DNA from: Streptomyces sp. CNH099
Lineage (GTDB): Bacteria > Actinomycetota > Actinomycetes > Streptomycetales > Streptomycetaceae
Reading direction: 5' to 3'
Assembly (NCBI GenBank): GCA_000514715.1
Contig: AZWL01000008.1
Span: 1 to 64,000 of the forward strand
Length of the DNA: 64,000 nt
Shown here: piece by piece, positions 15,991 to 26,033 of the stretch
How positions within the stretch are numbered: position 1 is the first letter of the stretch
Layout: each line of letters opens with the position of its first letter
Program-made: the position numbers and the translations under genes
Notes under the pieces: model-generated
What the model was told of the DNA's origin: nothing
Seen by the model: only the letters and a program-made list of their open reading frames with translations
The model's database searches: none

Positions 15991-17364
15991 TCAGACCTCG
16001 TCCTCGACCACGCGGTTGCGCCCGGCGGCTATCCCCACCGCGACCTGGGCGAGCATGAAGGCCGCGAGCACCGCCAGCGGCACGTCCCAGCCGTCCGTGG
16101 CTCCGTACAGCGCGCCGACGGCCAGCGGGCCGGGGATGGAGATCAGGTAGCCGGTGCTCTGCGCGAAGGCGGAGAGCCGGACGAGGCCGGCGTGGCTCCG
16201 GGCGCGTACCCCTATGAGGGTGAGGACCAGCGGGAACGCGCAGTTCGACACGGCCAGCAGCAGGGCCCACACCCAGGCGCCGCCCGCGGGCGCCAGCCAC
16301 AGTCCGGCGTAGCCGCCGAGGCCGCAGCCGCCGAGCACCACGACCAGCGGCCCCTGGTGGTTCAGCCGGGCGGCGATCCGCGGCAGCACGAAGGCCAGCG
16401 GGACGCCCATGCCCATGGCGACGGCGAGCAGCAGCCCGGCGGTGGACGCGGGCACGCCGGCGTCGCGGTAGATCTGCGGCAGCCAGCCGAGGATGACGTA
16501 CGCGGCCGTGGCCTGCAGGCCGAAGAAGACGGCGAGCGCCCAGGCGGTGGGGCTGGCGGTGATACGGACCGGACGCGCCGGCTCCGCCGGCCGCCCGTCC
16601 CCGCGCCCGCCGCCGTCCCCGGGCGCGGCGGCAGCGCCGGCGTCGGCGGGGTCGGCGTCAGCAGCGGCGCGCACCGCACGGCGGGAGTCGCGCGACAGCA
16701 CCGCCCAGGGCACCACGGCGACGGCCGCGACGACGGCCCAGACGCCGAGGCCGAGGCGCCAGCTGCCGCCCAGCGCCTCGCTCACCGGCACGGTGACGCC
16801 GGCGGCGGAGGCGGTGCCGAGGGCCAGGCCCATCGAGTAGAGCCCGGTCATCGAGCCGACCCGGCCCGGGAACCAGCGTTTGACGATGACGGGGATCAGC
16901 ACGTTGCCCACGGCGATGCCGCCGAGCGCCAGCGCGCTGGCTGCGAGGAACGCCGGGGTGTTGCCGAGCAGCGGCCGCAGCGCCAGGCCGCCGGCGATCG
17001 CGGTGAGCCCGCCGGCGACGACGGCAACCGGGCCGAAGCGGCGGGCGAAGCGGGGCGCGAGGCTGCCGAAGACGGCGAAGCAGAGCGGCGGCATGGAGGT
17101 GAGCAGCCCGGCGACCGTGCCGCTCATGCCGATGTCGGCGCGTACGTCCTCCAGGAGCGCGCCGAGCGAGGCTATCGCGGGCCGCAGGTTGACCGCCGCG
17201 AGCAGCAGCGCGGGGACCATGAGCCGCAGCAGCCACGGTGCCACCCGCGGCGCGGGGGACGGCCGCGCGACCTGCTGGGCGGCGGGCGGCTCGGTGGCCC
17301 GGGCTTCTCCGGTCATCTCCCTCCGCGTCTCGACGGGTTTTGCGAGGATGCTGCGGCGTGACAT
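15991..17364 (-). CDS. MFS transporter, CynX/NimT family
   Basis: About 457 residues with twelve predicted membrane segments and the CynX/NimT pattern LLLAAVNLRPAIASLGALLE near the first helix, SMPPLCFAVFGSLAPRFARR, and GNVLIPVIVKRWFPGRVGSM. Substrate unknown; the family includes cyanate and nitroimidazole-type transporters. The start is uncertain: ATG at 17364 or 17373 (overlapping the palindrome) or ATG at 17315. The divergent FadR-type gene very likely regulates it through the operator at 17370-17386. Confidence 0.88.
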   Translation of the reverse strand: MSRRSILAKPVETRREMTGEARATEPPAAQQVARPSPAPRVAPWLLRLMVPALLLAAVNLRPAIASLGALLEDVRADIGMSGTVAGLLTSMPPLCFAVFGSLAPRFARRFGPVAVVAGGLTAIAGGLALRPLLGNTPAFLAASALALGGIAVGNVLIPVIVKRWFPGRVGSMTGLYSMGLALGTASAAGVTVPVSEALGGSWRLGLGVWAVVAAVAVVPWAVLSRDSRRAVRAAADADPADAGAAAAPGDGGGRGDGRPAEPARPVRITASPTAWALAVFFGLQATAAYVILGWLPQIYRDAGVPASTAGLLLAVAMGMGVPLAFVLPRIAARLNHQGPLVVVLGGCGLGGYAGLWLAPAGGAWVWALLLAVSNCAFPLVLTLIGVRARSHAGLVRLSAFAQSTGYLISIPGPLAVGALYGATDGWDVPLAVLAAFMLAQVAVGIAAGRNRVVEDEV

Positions 17365-17369
17365 GCCGA

Positions 17370-17386
17370 CCATCATAGAATGATGG
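17370..17386. promoter_or_regulatory. Operator candidate for the FadR-type regulator
   Basis: CCATCAT-AGA-ATGATGG is a perfect inverted repeat (7-nt arms, 3-nt centre) between the divergent MFS and GntR/FadR genes, right at the MFS start. Size and position are typical of a GntR-family operator. Binding is inferred. Confidence 0.6.
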
Positions 17387-17401
17387 GATGAATGGTTGTC
17401 C

Positions 17402-17446
17402 ACTCCGCAACCACCGCAACCACCGCAACCACCGCAACCACCGCAG
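17402..17446. repeat. 9-bp tandem repeat (CCACCGCAA)
   Basis: Four consecutive copies of CCACCGCAA (17411-17446, the last ending in G), preceded by a partial copy. It sits between the operator and the regulator ATG. If translation began at TTG 17396 it would encode a PQP-rich N-terminal extension. With the ATG at 17465 it is untranslated leader. Such repeats can change copy number by slippage. Confidence 0.8.
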
Positions 17447-17464
17447 GCCGAGTACGGGAGAGAC

Positions 17465-18151
17465 ATGGCTCTGACCTCGCCGCGCCGATCCAGCCTCACC
17501 GACCAGGTGATCGCCCAGCTGCGCACCCAGATCACCGCCGGCGAGTGGCCGGTCGGCAGTCGCATCCCGACCGAGCCGGAGCTGGTCGAGCAGCTGGGCG
17601 TCGCGCGGAACACCGTCCGCGAGGCGGTGCGGGCGCTCGCGAACAACGGCCTCCTCGACATCCGCCAGGGCTCCGGGACGTACGTCGCCGCGACCAGCGA
17701 GCTGGCGGGCGTCATGCAGCGGCGCTTCGCCGACGCCCCGCCGGGGCACGTCTCGGAGCTGCGCAGCGCGCTGGAGGCGCAGGCCGCGCGGCTGGCGGCG
17801 GTGCGCCGCACGGAGCCGGAGATGGCGCAGCTGGAGCTGCTGCTGCGGCGGCGCGAGGAGGCGTGGGAGTCGGGGGACGCGGCGGCGTTCGTCGAGGCGG
17901 ACGCGACGCTGCACCTGGCGGTGGCGGCGGCCTCGCACAACGAGGTGCTGACGGCGGTCTACGCGGACCTCGGCGAGGTCGTCCGCACGTACCTGCGCTC
18001 CAAGGTCGGCGACGTGCTGCTGCCGGCGGAGCACCTGGACCACGCCCGCATGGTGGCGGCGATCCGGGCCGGGGACGCGGAGACGGCGGCGGCGGAGGCG
18101 GGCCGGCACGCCTACGGCTGCATGCCGGAGCCGTCGCTCAGCGGCGGCTGA
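17465..18151 (+). CDS. FadR/GntR-family transcriptional regulator
   Basis: A 228-residue regulator. A winged helix-turn-helix (about residues 10-75: DQVIAQLRTQITAGEWPVGS, RIPTEPELVEQLGVARNTVR, LLDIRQGSGTYV) is followed by an all-helical FCD ligand domain (ELRSALEAQAARLAAVRRTE; FVEADATLHLAVAAASHNEV; DHARMVAAIRAGD), whose Asp and His residues usually bind a metal and acid ligand. The ATG at 17465 is where family homology starts (ALTSPRRSSL), with GGGAG close by. It is divergent from the MFS gene that it most likely controls. Confidence 0.92.
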   Translation: MALTSPRRSSLTDQVIAQLRTQITAGEWPVGSRIPTEPELVEQLGVARNTVREAVRALANNGLLDIRQGSGTYVAATSELAGVMQRRFADAPPGHVSELRSALEAQAARLAAVRRTEPEMAQLELLLRRREEAWESGDAAAFVEADATLHLAVAAASHNEVLTAVYADLGEVVRTYLRSKVGDVLLPAEHLDHARMVAAIRAGDAETAAAEAGRHAYGCMPEPSLSGG

Positions 18152-18194
18152 CGGCCGTCCGGCCCGCCCCGCCGGCCCGCGACCGCCGGCCCGG

Positions 18195-18620
18195 CTATCC
18201 GTCCGGCACGTCCCGTATCCGCTCGTGGCTGACCCAGGCCCGGGCGACGCCGAACCAGCAGCGGTCGCTGAGCACCCCGCTCTCCGCGGGGTCGAGCCGC
18301 GTGCGCATCCCGTCCACGTCCGGGTCCCACCAGCGGGCGCACTCGATGTGCAGCTGGACGGCGTCCGCGTACGGGCCGGCGTTGTAGCAGCGGGCCGTCA
18401 CGGTCGACCCGGTGACGGTGGTGCGGCACTCGGCCCGGGCCGGCCCGCCCGCGCCGTCGGCGCCGGGGCCGTCCGGTGGCCCGGCGGCCCCCGCGGACCC
18501 GGCGGTCAGCAGCAGCAGCGCCGCGGCCGCACCGCCCACGGCGGCCGCCGCGCCCGGGCGCGTACGGCGGCGGGCGGAACCCCGGGTGCGGCGGCCGGGA
18601 CGACGCGGGCCCTCACGCAC
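18195..18620 (-). CDS. Secreted hypothetical protein with four cysteines
   Basis: About 141 residues: a very Arg-rich N-terminus, a hydrophobic signal segment (AAAAVGGAAAALLLLTAGSA), then a small Trp- and Cys-containing domain with four Cys, likely two disulphides. Tandem GTG codons at 18623 and 18620 follow GGAGG; 18620 has the better spacing. No family recognised. It is convergent with the FadR gene. Confidence 0.7.
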   Translation of the reverse strand: MREGPRRPGRRTRGSARRRTRPGAAAAVGGAAAALLLLTAGSAGAAGPPDGPGADGAGGPARAECRTTVTGSTVTARCYNAGPYADAVQLHIECARWWDPDVDGMRTRLDPAESGVLSDRCWFGVARAWVSHERIRDVPDG

Positions 18621-18818
18621 CACGGAACCTCCTCGGCCGTACGCGCCGGCGGACCGGCGGCCGCGCACGAGCGTCGCTGCTGCACAACGGGGGGACGGTC
18701 ACTGCCTCCAGCGTGCGCCGCCGTCCCGCCCGCGACCCACCGGCATACGCCGAACGGGCGACCCCGCCAGGGGAGCCGCCCGCCGTACGGCCGTACGGAA
18801 CGCCGGTGCCGCCGGCCC

Positions 18819-19586
18819 CTAGGCGCCCATCATGTGCACGCCGCCGTCGACGTGCACGATCTCGCCCGTCGTCTTCGGGAACCAGTCCGACAGCAGCGCG
18901 ACGATCCCGCGCCCCGCCGGCTCCGGGTCCGCCATGTCCCACTCCAGCGGCGAGCGGGTGTTCCACACGTCCGCCAGGTCCGTGAAGCCGGGGATGGACT
19001 TCGCCGCCATGGAGCCGATCGGGCCCGCCGACACCAGGTTGCAGCGGACGTTCTCCTTGCCGAGGTCGCGGGCCAGATAGCGGCTGGTGGCCTCCAGCGC
19101 CGCCTTGGCCGGGCCCATCCAGTCGTACTGCGGCCAGGCGTACTGCGCGTCGAAGGTGAGCCCGACCACCGACCCGCCGCCCTGCATCAGCGGCAGGCAG
19201 GCCATCGTCAGCGACTTCAGCGAGAACGCCGAGACGTGCATGGCGGTGGCGACGGACTCGAAGGGCGTGTGCAGGAAGTTGCCGCCGAGGGCGTCCGGCG
19301 GGGCGAAGCCGACCGAGTGCACGACGCCGTCGAGCCCGCCCAGCTCCTCGCGCACGATGCCCTCGATCCGCGCCAGGTGCTCGTCGTCGGTGACGTCCAG
19401 CTCGACGACCTTCGTGGGCTTCGGCAGCTTCTTCGCGATGCGCTCGGTCAGCGTGGGCCGCGGGAACGCGGTGAGGATGATCTCCGCGCCCTGCTCCTGC
19501 GCCAGCTTCGCGGCGTGGAAGGCGATGGACGACTCCAGCAGCACGCCGGTGACGAGGACGCGCTTGCCGTCGAGGATTCCGCTCAT
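18819..19586 (-). CDS. fabI: Enoyl-[acyl-carrier-protein] reductase FabI
   Basis: A 255-residue NADH-dependent enoyl-ACP reductase, the last step of the FAS II elongation cycle. It shows the divergent-SDR pattern GILDGKRVLVTGVLLESSIA, SVGFAPPDALGG, and the active-site YDWMGPAKAALE region (Tyr...Lys), then SAGPIGSMAAKSIPGF and VHVDGGVHMMGA. These are characteristic of actinobacterial FabI/InhA, the target of isoniazid- and triclosan-type inhibitors. The ATG at 19586 is 5 nt after the fabG stop, so the two form an operon. Confidence 0.95.
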   Translation of the reverse strand: MSGILDGKRVLVTGVLLESSIAFHAAKLAQEQGAEIILTAFPRPTLTERIAKKLPKPTKVVELDVTDDEHLARIEGIVREELGGLDGVVHSVGFAPPDALGGNFLHTPFESVATAMHVSAFSLKSLTMACLPLMQGGGSVVGLTFDAQYAWPQYDWMGPAKAALEATSRYLARDLGKENVRCNLVSAGPIGSMAAKSIPGFTDLADVWNTRSPLEWDMADPEPAGRGIVALLSDWFPKTTGEIVHVDGGVHMMGA

Positions 19587-19591
19587 GGTGC

Positions 19592-20311
19592 TCAGTGACC
19601 CATGCCCAATCCGCCGTCCACGGGAATGACGGCTCCGGTGATGTACGAGGCGTCGTCGGAGGCGAGGAAGCGCACGGCGGCCGCGACGTCCCCCGGCTGC
19701 GCGTACCGGCCGAGCGGCACCTGCGCGACGATCTCCGCCTGCCGCTCCGCCGGCAGCGCCCGCGTCATGTCGGTCTCGACGAAGCCGGGCGCGACGACGT
19801 TGAAGGTGATGTTGCGCGAGCCCAGCTCGCGCGCCAGCGAACGGGCGAAGCCGACGAGCGCCGCCTTGGACGCGGCGTAGTTCGCCTGGCCGGGCGAGCC
19901 CATGAGGCCCACCACGGAGGAGATGAGCACGACGCGGCCCCTGCGGGCCCGCAGCATGCCGCGGTTGGCCCGCTTGACGACGCGGAAGGTGCCGGTGAGG
20001 TTGGTGTCGAGGACGGCGGCGAAGTCCTCCTCGGACATCCGCATCAGCAGCTGGTCCCTGGTGACGCCGGCGTTGGCCACCAGCACCTCGACGTTGCCGT
20101 GCTGCTCCTCCACCTCCTTGTACGCCCGGTCGACCTGCTCGGTGTCGGTGATGTCGCACCTCACCGGCAGGCAGCCCAGCTCCGTCAGCGCCGCGGGCGG
20201 CTCGCCGGAGCGGTACGTGAACGCGACCTTGTCCCCCGCCTCGGCGAACGCACGGGTGATGTCGAGGCCGATACCGCGGTTGCCTCCGGTGACCAGAACC
20301 GAGCGGCTCAC
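19592..20311 (-). CDS. fabG: 3-oxoacyl-[acyl-carrier-protein] reductase FabG
   Basis: A 239-residue short-chain reductase that reduces beta-ketoacyl-ACP with NADPH. It has the Rossmann motif VTGGNRGIG, NAG at 80-82, Ser at about 131-132, Tyr145 and Lys149 (YAASK), and ends IPVDGGLGMGH. The GTG at 20311 follows AAGGGA at 7 nt. Directly followed by fabI, it gives a compact two-gene FAS II operon, as in other actinomycetes. Confidence 0.94.
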   Translation of the reverse strand: MSRSVLVTGGNRGIGLDITRAFAEAGDKVAFTYRSGEPPAALTELGCLPVRCDITDTEQVDRAYKEVEEQHGNVEVLVANAGVTRDQLLMRMSEEDFAAVLDTNLTGTFRVVKRANRGMLRARRGRVVLISSVVGLMGSPGQANYAASKAALVGFARSLARELGSRNITFNVVAPGFVETDMTRALPAERQAEIVAQVPLGRYAQPGDVAAAVRFLASDDASYITGAVIPVDGGLGMGH

Positions 20312-20545
20312 GGACCCATCCCTTCTCCCGGTGGGCCCCGGACGCGCTCCGCGGCCCTTCACCCGAGAAGCTATCGGTACGGGACGTGCCGCGGACATTC
20401 CGCCCCCCACACAGGGCCGGACCGGACACTTGTGGGGTTCTCACAGAATCCCGCTGGGCAGCGGGCGTCCGCTCAGGGCATGATCGGCCGGGGGGGCCGA
20501 CCCGGCCGCCCGGCACCACACCCACCACCGACCGGAGGGCAGCAC

Positions 20546-22075
20546 GTGAGCAAGTCGGTCCATTCCATCGACGACGCGTTCCTCGCGTTGCCGCTCGGCG
20601 CCCTCGCGGACGCCGCGCTCGCGCGGGCCCGGGCGCTGGGCGCCGAACACGCGGACTTCCGCCTGGAGCGGGTACGCGGCGCCGCGCTGCGGCTGCGGGA
20701 CGCCAGGCCCGCGGGGTCCATGGACACCACCGACCTCGGGTACGCCGTGCGCGTGGTCCACGGCGGGGCGTGGGGCTTCGCCGCCGGGGTCGACCTGACC
20801 CCGGACGCCGCGGCCCGGGTCACCGCCCGGGCGGTGGCGATGGCGAAGCTGTCGGCGCGGGTCATCGCCGCGGCCGGGTCGGACGAGCGGGTGGCGCTGG
20901 CCCCGGAGCCGGTGCACGCCGGGAAGACGTGGGTCTCCGCGTACGAGGTGAACCCCTTCGACGTACCGGACGCCGACAAGGCCGCGCTGCTCACCGGGTG
21001 GAGCGAGCGGCTGCTCGGCGCGCCGGGGGTGTCGCACGTGGACGCCTCGCTGCTCGCCGTGCAGGAGAACAAGTTCTACGCCGACACCGCCGGCACCTCG
21101 ACGACCCAGCAGCGGGTGCGGATCCACCCCGAGCTGACCGCGATGACGGTCACGGACTCCGGCGACTTCGACTCGATGCGCACCCTCGCGCCGCCGGCGG
21201 GCCGCGGCTGGGAGTACGCGACCGGCACCGGCTGGGACTGGGACGCCGAGCTGGCGCGCATCCCCGGCTGGCTGGCCGAGAAGATGGCGGCGCCGAGCGT
21301 CGAGGCCGGTACGTACGACCTGGTGGTCGACCCCTCCAACCTGTGGCTGACGATCCACGAGTCCGTCGGCCACGCCACCGAGCTGGACCGCGCGCTCGGC
21401 TACGAGGCCGCGTACGCCGGCACCTCCTTCGCCACGTTCGACCTGCTCGGCGAGCTGCGCTACGGCTCCGGCCTCATGAACGTCACCGGGGACCGCACCG
21501 CCGAGCACGGGCTGGCCAGCATCGGCTACGACGACGAGGGCGTGCAGGCGCAGTCGTGGGACCTGGTCCGGGAGGGCGTGCTCGTCGGCTACCAGACGGA
21601 CCGCCGGATCGCGAAGCTCACCGGCGCGGACCGCTCCAACGGCTGCGCCTTCGCCGACTCCCCCGCCCACGTGCCCGTACAGCGCATGGCGAACGTCTCG
21701 CTGCAGCCGGCGCCCGAGGGGCCGACGACCGACGAGCTGATCGGCGAGGTGGAGCGCGGCATCTACGTCGTCGGCGACCGGTCCTGGTCGATCGACATGC
21801 AGCGCTACAACTTCCAGTTCACCGGCCAGCGCTTCTACCGCATCGAGAACGGCAGGCTGGCCGGCCAGCTCAAGGACGTGGCGTACCAGGCGACGACCAC
21901 CGACTTCTGGGGCTCGATGTCGGCGATCGGCGGGCCGGAGACGTACGTGCTGGGCGGCACGTTCAGCTGCGGCAAGGCCCAGCCGGGCCAGGCCGCGGCC
22001 GTCTCGCACGGCTGCCCGTCGGCCCTCTTCCGGAACGTCAACATCCTCAACACCACCCAGGAGGCCGGCCGATGA
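20546..22075 (+). CDS. tldD: TldD-family metalloprotease
   Basis: A 509-residue TldD. The zinc motif HESVGH is at residues 271-276 (HExxxH), followed by an E-rich stretch and the conserved C-terminal [12 protein letters not shown] ... [15 protein letters not shown]. TldD pairs with TldE to form a heterodimeric protease that degrades unfolded peptides and, in enterobacteria, matures microcins. The substrate in actinomycetes is unknown and no RiPP precursor is seen nearby. The GTG at 20546 follows GGAGGG. The stop overlaps the tldE start (ATGA). Confidence 0.93.
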   Translation: MSKSVHSIDDAFLALPLGALADAALARARALGAEHADFRLERVRGAALRLRDARPAGSMDTTDLGYAVRVVHGGAWGFAAGVDLTPDAAARVTARAVAMAKLSARVIAAAGSDERVALAPEPVHAGKTWVSAYEVNPFDVPDADKAALLTGWSERLLGAPGVSHVDASLLAVQENKFYADTAGTSTTQQRVRIHPELTAMTVTDSGDFDSMRTLAPPAGRGWEYATGTGWDWDAELARIPGWLAEKMAAPSVEAGTYDLVVDPSNLWLTIHESVGHATELDRALGYEAAYAGTSFATFDLLGELRYGSGLMNVTGDRTAEHGLASIGYDDEGVQAQSWDLVREGVLVGYQTDRRIAKLTGADRSNGCAFADSPAHVPVQRMANVSLQPAPEGPTTDELIGEVERGIYVVGDRSWSIDMQRYNFQFTGQRFYRIENGRLAGQLKDVAYQATTTDFWGSMSAIGGPETYVLGGTFSCGKAQPGQAAAVSHGCPSALFRNVNILNTTQEAGR

Positions 22076-23490
22076 CGCGCACGCCCCGGACGACCGAGCC
22101 GCACGAGACCGTCGAGCGGGCCCTGGAGCTGTCGCGCGCCGACGGCTGCGTCGTGATCGCCGACGAGGAGTCGACCGCGAACCTCCGCTGGGCCGGCAAC
22201 GCGCTGACGACGAACGGCGAGACGCGCGGCCGCACGCTCACCGTCATCGCCACCGTCGACGGCCGCGAGGGCACGGCGTCCGGCGTCGTCTCGCGCAGCG
22301 CGGTCACCGCCGACGACCTGGAGCCGCTGGTGCGGGCCGCGGAGGCGGCCGCGCGCGAGGGCGGCCCCGCGGAGGACGCCCGTCCGCTGGTCGCGGGCGT
22401 GCCGCAGTCGCCCGGTTTCACCGAGCCGCCGGCCGAGACCTCCTCCGACGTGTTCGCCGCCTTCGCGCCGGCGCTCGGCGAGGCCTTCGCCCGCGCCCGG
22501 TCCGGCGGCCGGCAGCTGTACGGCTTCGCGAACCACATGGTCACGTCCACCTACCTGGGCACCTCCACCGGGCTGCGGCTGCGCCACGACCAGCCGTCCG
22601 GCACGCTGGAGGTCAACGCCAAGTCCCCGGACCGGACGAGGTCCGCCTGGGCGGGCCGCTCGACCCGGGACTTCACCGACGTCACCGCCGACGTCACAGC
22701 CGCGCTGGACGCGGAGCTGGCGCAGCGGCTGGCGTGGGCGGAGCGCGCGGTGGAGCTGCCCGCCGGGCGGTACGACACGCTGCTGCCGCCGAGCGCGGTG
22801 GCCGACCTGCTGGTGTACATGTTCTGGTCCGGCGGCGGCCGCGACGCGCACGAGGGCCGCACGGTGTTCAGCAGGCCGGGCGGCGGCACGCGCGTCGGCG
22901 AGAAGCTGACCGACCTGCCGCTGACGCTGCGCAGCGACCCGGCGGAACCGGGCCTGGAGTCGGCGCCGTTCGTCGTCGCGCACGCCTCCGGCAACGACTC
23001 GTCGGTCTTCGACAACGGGCTGCCGATCGGACCCACGGACTGGCTGCGCGAGGGCACGCTGCAGCACCTGCTGACCAACCGGCACACCGCGGACCTCACC
23101 GGCCTGCCGGTCACCCCCGAGGCGGACAACCTGGTGCTGGACGGGGGCGGCACGAAGTCGCTGGAGGAGATGGTCGCGGACCTGGGGCACGACGGCCCGG
23201 GGCTGCTGCTGACCTGCCTGTGGTACATCCGCGAGGTCGACCCTGCCACGCTGCTGCTGACCGGGCTGACCAGGGACGGCGTGTACCTGGTGGAGAACGG
23301 CGAGGTGACCGGGGCGGTGAACAACTTCCGCTTCAACGAGTCGCCCGTCGACCTGCTGGCGCGGGCGGCGGAGGCGGGGGCCACGGAGCGGACGCTGCCG
23401 CGCGAGTTCGCCGACTGGTTCACGCGCGCGGCGATGCCGCCGCTGCGGGTCCCGGGCTTCAACATGAGCTCGGTCAGCCGGGGCGTGTAG
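22072..23490 (+). CDS. tldE: TldE/PmbA-family protease subunit
   Basis: A 472-residue PmbA/TldE-type protein, the non-zinc partner of TldD. Visible features are the family core ([40 protein letters not shown]) and [15 protein letters not shown], with no HExxxH, as expected. It starts in an ATGA overlap with tldD, so production is coupled. About 80 nt separate it from tyrS. Confidence 0.92.
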   Translation: MTRTPRTTEPHETVERALELSRADGCVVIADEESTANLRWAGNALTTNGETRGRTLTVIATVDGREGTASGVVSRSAVTADDLEPLVRAAEAAAREGGPAEDARPLVAGVPQSPGFTEPPAETSSDVFAAFAPALGEAFARARSGGRQLYGFANHMVTSTYLGTSTGLRLRHDQPSGTLEVNAKSPDRTRSAWAGRSTRDFTDVTADVTAALDAELAQRLAWAERAVELPAGRYDTLLPPSAVADLLVYMFWSGGGRDAHEGRTVFSRPGGGTRVGEKLTDLPLTLRSDPAEPGLESAPFVVAHASGNDSSVFDNGLPIGPTDWLREGTLQHLLTNRHTADLTGLPVTPEADNLVLDGGGTKSLEEMVADLGHDGPGLLLTCLWYIREVDPATLLLTGLTRDGVYLVENGEVTGAVNNFRFNESPVDLLARAAEAGATERTLPREFADWFTRAAMPPLRVPGFNMSSVSRGV

Positions 23491-23567
23491 CTGCCATTAC
23501 CCTCGTACGCAGCCGCAAGGGGCGGTACGGATCGCGTACGGATCGAGTTCGAGGAGACACGAGAGAC

Positions 23568-24845
23568 GTGACGGACATCGTCGACGAGCTGCGGTGGCGC
23601 GGGCTGCTGGCCCTGTCCACCGACGAGGACGCACTGCGCAAGGCGTTCGCGGACGGGCCCGTCACGTTCTATTGCGGCTTCGACCCGACCGCACCCAGCC
23701 TGCACCTCGGCAATCTCGTGCAGATCCTCACGATGCGCCGGATCCAGCGGGCCGGGCACCGGCCGCTGGGCCTCGTCGGCGGCGCCACCGGGCTCATCGG
23801 CGACCCCAAGCCGGACGCTGAGCGCACGCTCAACGCACCCGACGTGGTGGCCGGGTGGGTAGGGCGGCTGCGTGCCCAGATCGAGCCGCTGCTGGACTTC
23901 GAGGGGCCGTACGCGGCCCGGATGGTCAACAACCTCGACTGGACCGCGGGCCTGACCGCCATCGAGTTCCTGCGCGACGTCGGCCAGCACTTCCGGGTGA
24001 ACAAGATGATCGCCAAGGAGGCGGTCTCCCGGCGGCTGAACTCGGATATGGGCATCGGCTACACCGAGTTCAGCTACCAGATCCTGCAGGGCATGGACTA
24101 CCTGGAGCTTTACCGGCGGTACGGCTGCACGCTCCAGACCGGCGGCAGCGACCAGTGGGGCAACCTGACCGCGGGCACCGAGCTGATCCACAAGGTCGAG
24201 CCGGACGCCGTGGTGCACGCGCTGGCCACCCCGCTGATCGTCAAGGCGGACGGCACCAAGTTCGGCAAGACCGAGGCCGGCACGGTGTGGCTCGACCCGG
24301 AGCTGACCAGCCCGTACGGGTTCTACCAGTTCTGGCTCAACGCGGACGACCGGGACATGCCCCAGTATCTGCGGATCTTCAGCTTCCGCAGCCGCGGGGA
24401 GATCGAGGAGCTGGAGCGGCAGACCGAGGAGCGGCCGCAGGCGCGGGCCGCGCAGCGGGCGCTGGCGGAGGAGCTGACGACGCTGGTGCACGGCGCGGAG
24501 CAGTGCGCCGCGGTGGTCGCCGCGTCCCGGGCGCTGTTCGGGCAGGGCGAGCTGGCCGGGCTGGACGAGGCGACGCTGCGGGCGGCGCTGGCGGAGGTGC
24601 CGCACGTGCGGGTGGCCGAGCTGGGCCCGGTCGTGGAGCTGCTCGCCGAGGTGGGCCTGGCGCCGAGCAGGTCGGCGGCCCGCAGGACGGTCAAGGAGGG
24701 CGGGGCGTACGTGAACAACGTGAAGGTCGCGGCCGAGGACGCCGTGCCGGCCCCGGCGGACCTGCTGCACGGGCGCTGGCTGGTGCTGCGCCGCGGCAAG
24801 CGCAACCTGGCCGCGGTGGAGCTGGCGGCCCCCGAGGCCGGGTGA
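23568..24845 (+). CDS. tyrS: Tyrosyl-tRNA synthetase
   Basis: A 425-residue class I synthetase. It has the HIGH-type motif HLGN after [12 protein letters not shown], a tyrosine-binding pocket ([27 protein letters not shown]), the KMSKS-type motif KFGKT, and a C-terminal S4-like RNA-binding region ([20 protein letters not shown]). Length is normal. The GTG at 23568 follows GAGGAGACACGAGAGAC. Probably essential and single-copy, since only one is visible in this window. Confidence 0.96.
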   Translation: MTDIVDELRWRGLLALSTDEDALRKAFADGPVTFYCGFDPTAPSLHLGNLVQILTMRRIQRAGHRPLGLVGGATGLIGDPKPDAERTLNAPDVVAGWVGRLRAQIEPLLDFEGPYAARMVNNLDWTAGLTAIEFLRDVGQHFRVNKMIAKEAVSRRLNSDMGIGYTEFSYQILQGMDYLELYRRYGCTLQTGGSDQWGNLTAGTELIHKVEPDAVVHALATPLIVKADGTKFGKTEAGTVWLDPELTSPYGFYQFWLNADDRDMPQYLRIFSFRSRGEIEELERQTEERPQARAAQRALAEELTTLVHGAEQCAAVVAASRALFGQGELAGLDEATLRAALAEVPHVRVAELGPVVELLAEVGLAPSRSAARRTVKEGGAYVNNVKVAAEDAVPAPADLLHGRWLVLRRGKRNLAAVELAAPEAG

Positions 24846-24995
24846 GCGGCGGATGAGCGGGCGGATACCCGGCCGGCCGGGGCGTACGGGCCGGGCCGGG
24901 CGGCGCGGGCCGGGCGGCGGCCGGCCCGCGGGCTTAGCACGTCCCGCGGCCCCGCGTGCCCGCCTCAGGCGCGCGGGGCGGCGGGACGGAGCGCT

Positions 24996-25277
24996 TCAGC
25001 GGGGGCTGCGGTACTTGTGGCCGCGCATTCCGTCGTACAGCGGGGTGCCCAGGGCGACGACGGCCACGGCGCCGGCCAGCTGCAGGATGTGCCTGATCCA
25101 GTCGATTCCCTTGGTGTCGTCCACCCCGATCCCCGAGGCCACGGCGTTGCCGACAATGGCCCCGACGACGCCGAAGGCGGTGGTCAGCCAGAGGGGAATG
25201 GCCTGCTTGCCGGGCAGGATTGCCCGGGCGATGACGCCCAGGACCAGGCCCACGATGATGGCCCACAGCCAGCTCAT
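24996..25277 (-). CDS. GlsB/YeaQ/YmgE-family membrane protein
   Basis: A 93-residue protein with three hydrophobic helices and Gly-rich turns (WLWAIIVGLVLGVIARAILP, TTAFGVVGAIVGN, ILQLAGAVAVVALG). This is the transglycosylase-associated/GlsB family linked to general stress. Its exact role is unclear. The ATG at 25277 has GGAGG 4 nt before it. It is convergent with tyrS. Confidence 0.86.
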   Translation of the reverse strand: MSWLWAIIVGLVLGVIARAILPGKQAIPLWLTTAFGVVGAIVGNAVASGIGVDDTKGIDWIRHILQLAGAVAVVALGTPLYDGMRGHKYRSPR

Positions 25278-25451
25278 GTCGCCTCCTAGTGCGGCGGTGT
25301 CCGCATGCCGTGCCAGTTTCCGGCGGCGGCCGGGGGGTCGCATTCCGGCCAGGGCCGTTCGGGTTTTCGGCCGGGGTGCGCCGCCCCGGCGTCGAGGGAC
25401 GGGCCTTCCCGGCGTACCGTTGGGAAGTACCCAGTACCAGGGGGGTGGAGC

Positions 25452-25847
25452 GTGAAGCGCAAGCGCCACGGCGATGCCGACGTGTTCCGGATCACCGGTG
25501 CCCGACAGAGTCTGGACGACGACGTACGCGGCCGGCAGCGGCGGTACGTGATCTCCATGCTCGTCCGGGCGGTCTCGGTGGTGGGCGCCGCGCTGCTCTG
25601 GAACGTCGAACGGCATGTCGCGATCGTCGCGCTCGTCCTCGGCATGTTCATCCCGTATTTCGCGGTCGTCATCGCGAACGCGGGCCGGGAGAACGTACGT
25701 TCACTTCCCTCCACCTTCGCCGTCGCCCCGCCACGGGCCGTGATCGCCCCGCCGCCGCGGGCCACGCGGGAGCCCGAAACCCCGGGTGAGCACGCCCAGA
25801 CCGGGCACGATTCACCGACGAGAGATAGCGCTCCGCCGACCGTTTGA
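25452..25847 (+). CDS. DUF3099-family membrane protein
   Basis: A 131-residue protein with a basic start, FRITGARQSLDDDVRGRQRR, and two membrane helices (MLVRAVSVVGAALLWNV; VAIVALVLGMFIPYFAVVIA). A motif NAGRENVRSLPSTF and a disordered Pro-rich tail follow. This matches the actinobacterial DUF3099 family, whose function is unknown. The GTG at 25452 comes after GGGGGTGGAG, which is rather close to the start. Confidence 0.83.
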   Translation: MKRKRHGDADVFRITGARQSLDDDVRGRQRRYVISMLVRAVSVVGAALLWNVERHVAIVALVLGMFIPYFAVVIANAGRENVRSLPSTFAVAPPRAVIAPPPRATREPETPGEHAQTGHDSPTRDSAPPTV

Positions 25848-26033
25848 TCACCAAGAGTGCAAGCTCAGAAAAACCTCAAATCAAATATGCCGATCCGGTG
25901 CCGAGCGGGCCGCCCCGCGTGACATACTTCGTACGCGCTCCGCATCCCCCGTCGGAGCGACGGACCGACGCCGGGCGGCTCCCCCCGTGGCTGCCCGGCG
26001 TCGCCCATTTTCCGGGTCGTAGGCTGGGGCCTC
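25848..26033. other. Intergenic stretch with an AT-rich patch
   Basis: Positions 25850-25905 are clearly richer in A and T than the surrounding DNA (for example AAAAACCTCAAATCAAATAT). No gene or hairpin is obvious. TAGGCT at 26020-26025 lies 8 nt before the next start codon and probably serves as its -10 element. Confidence 0.5.

Noticed and set aside
17402..17446. Possible CRISPR array (tandem 9-bp units)
   Set aside because: The units are contiguous with no spacers and no cas genes are in the window; the same applies to the repeats at 50666-50732.
20546..23490. A ribosomal-peptide (microcin-like) cluster around tldD-tldE
   Set aside because: TldD/TldE can mature such peptides, but no precursor, YcaO or transporter gene is adjacent; the pair is a common housekeeping protease.
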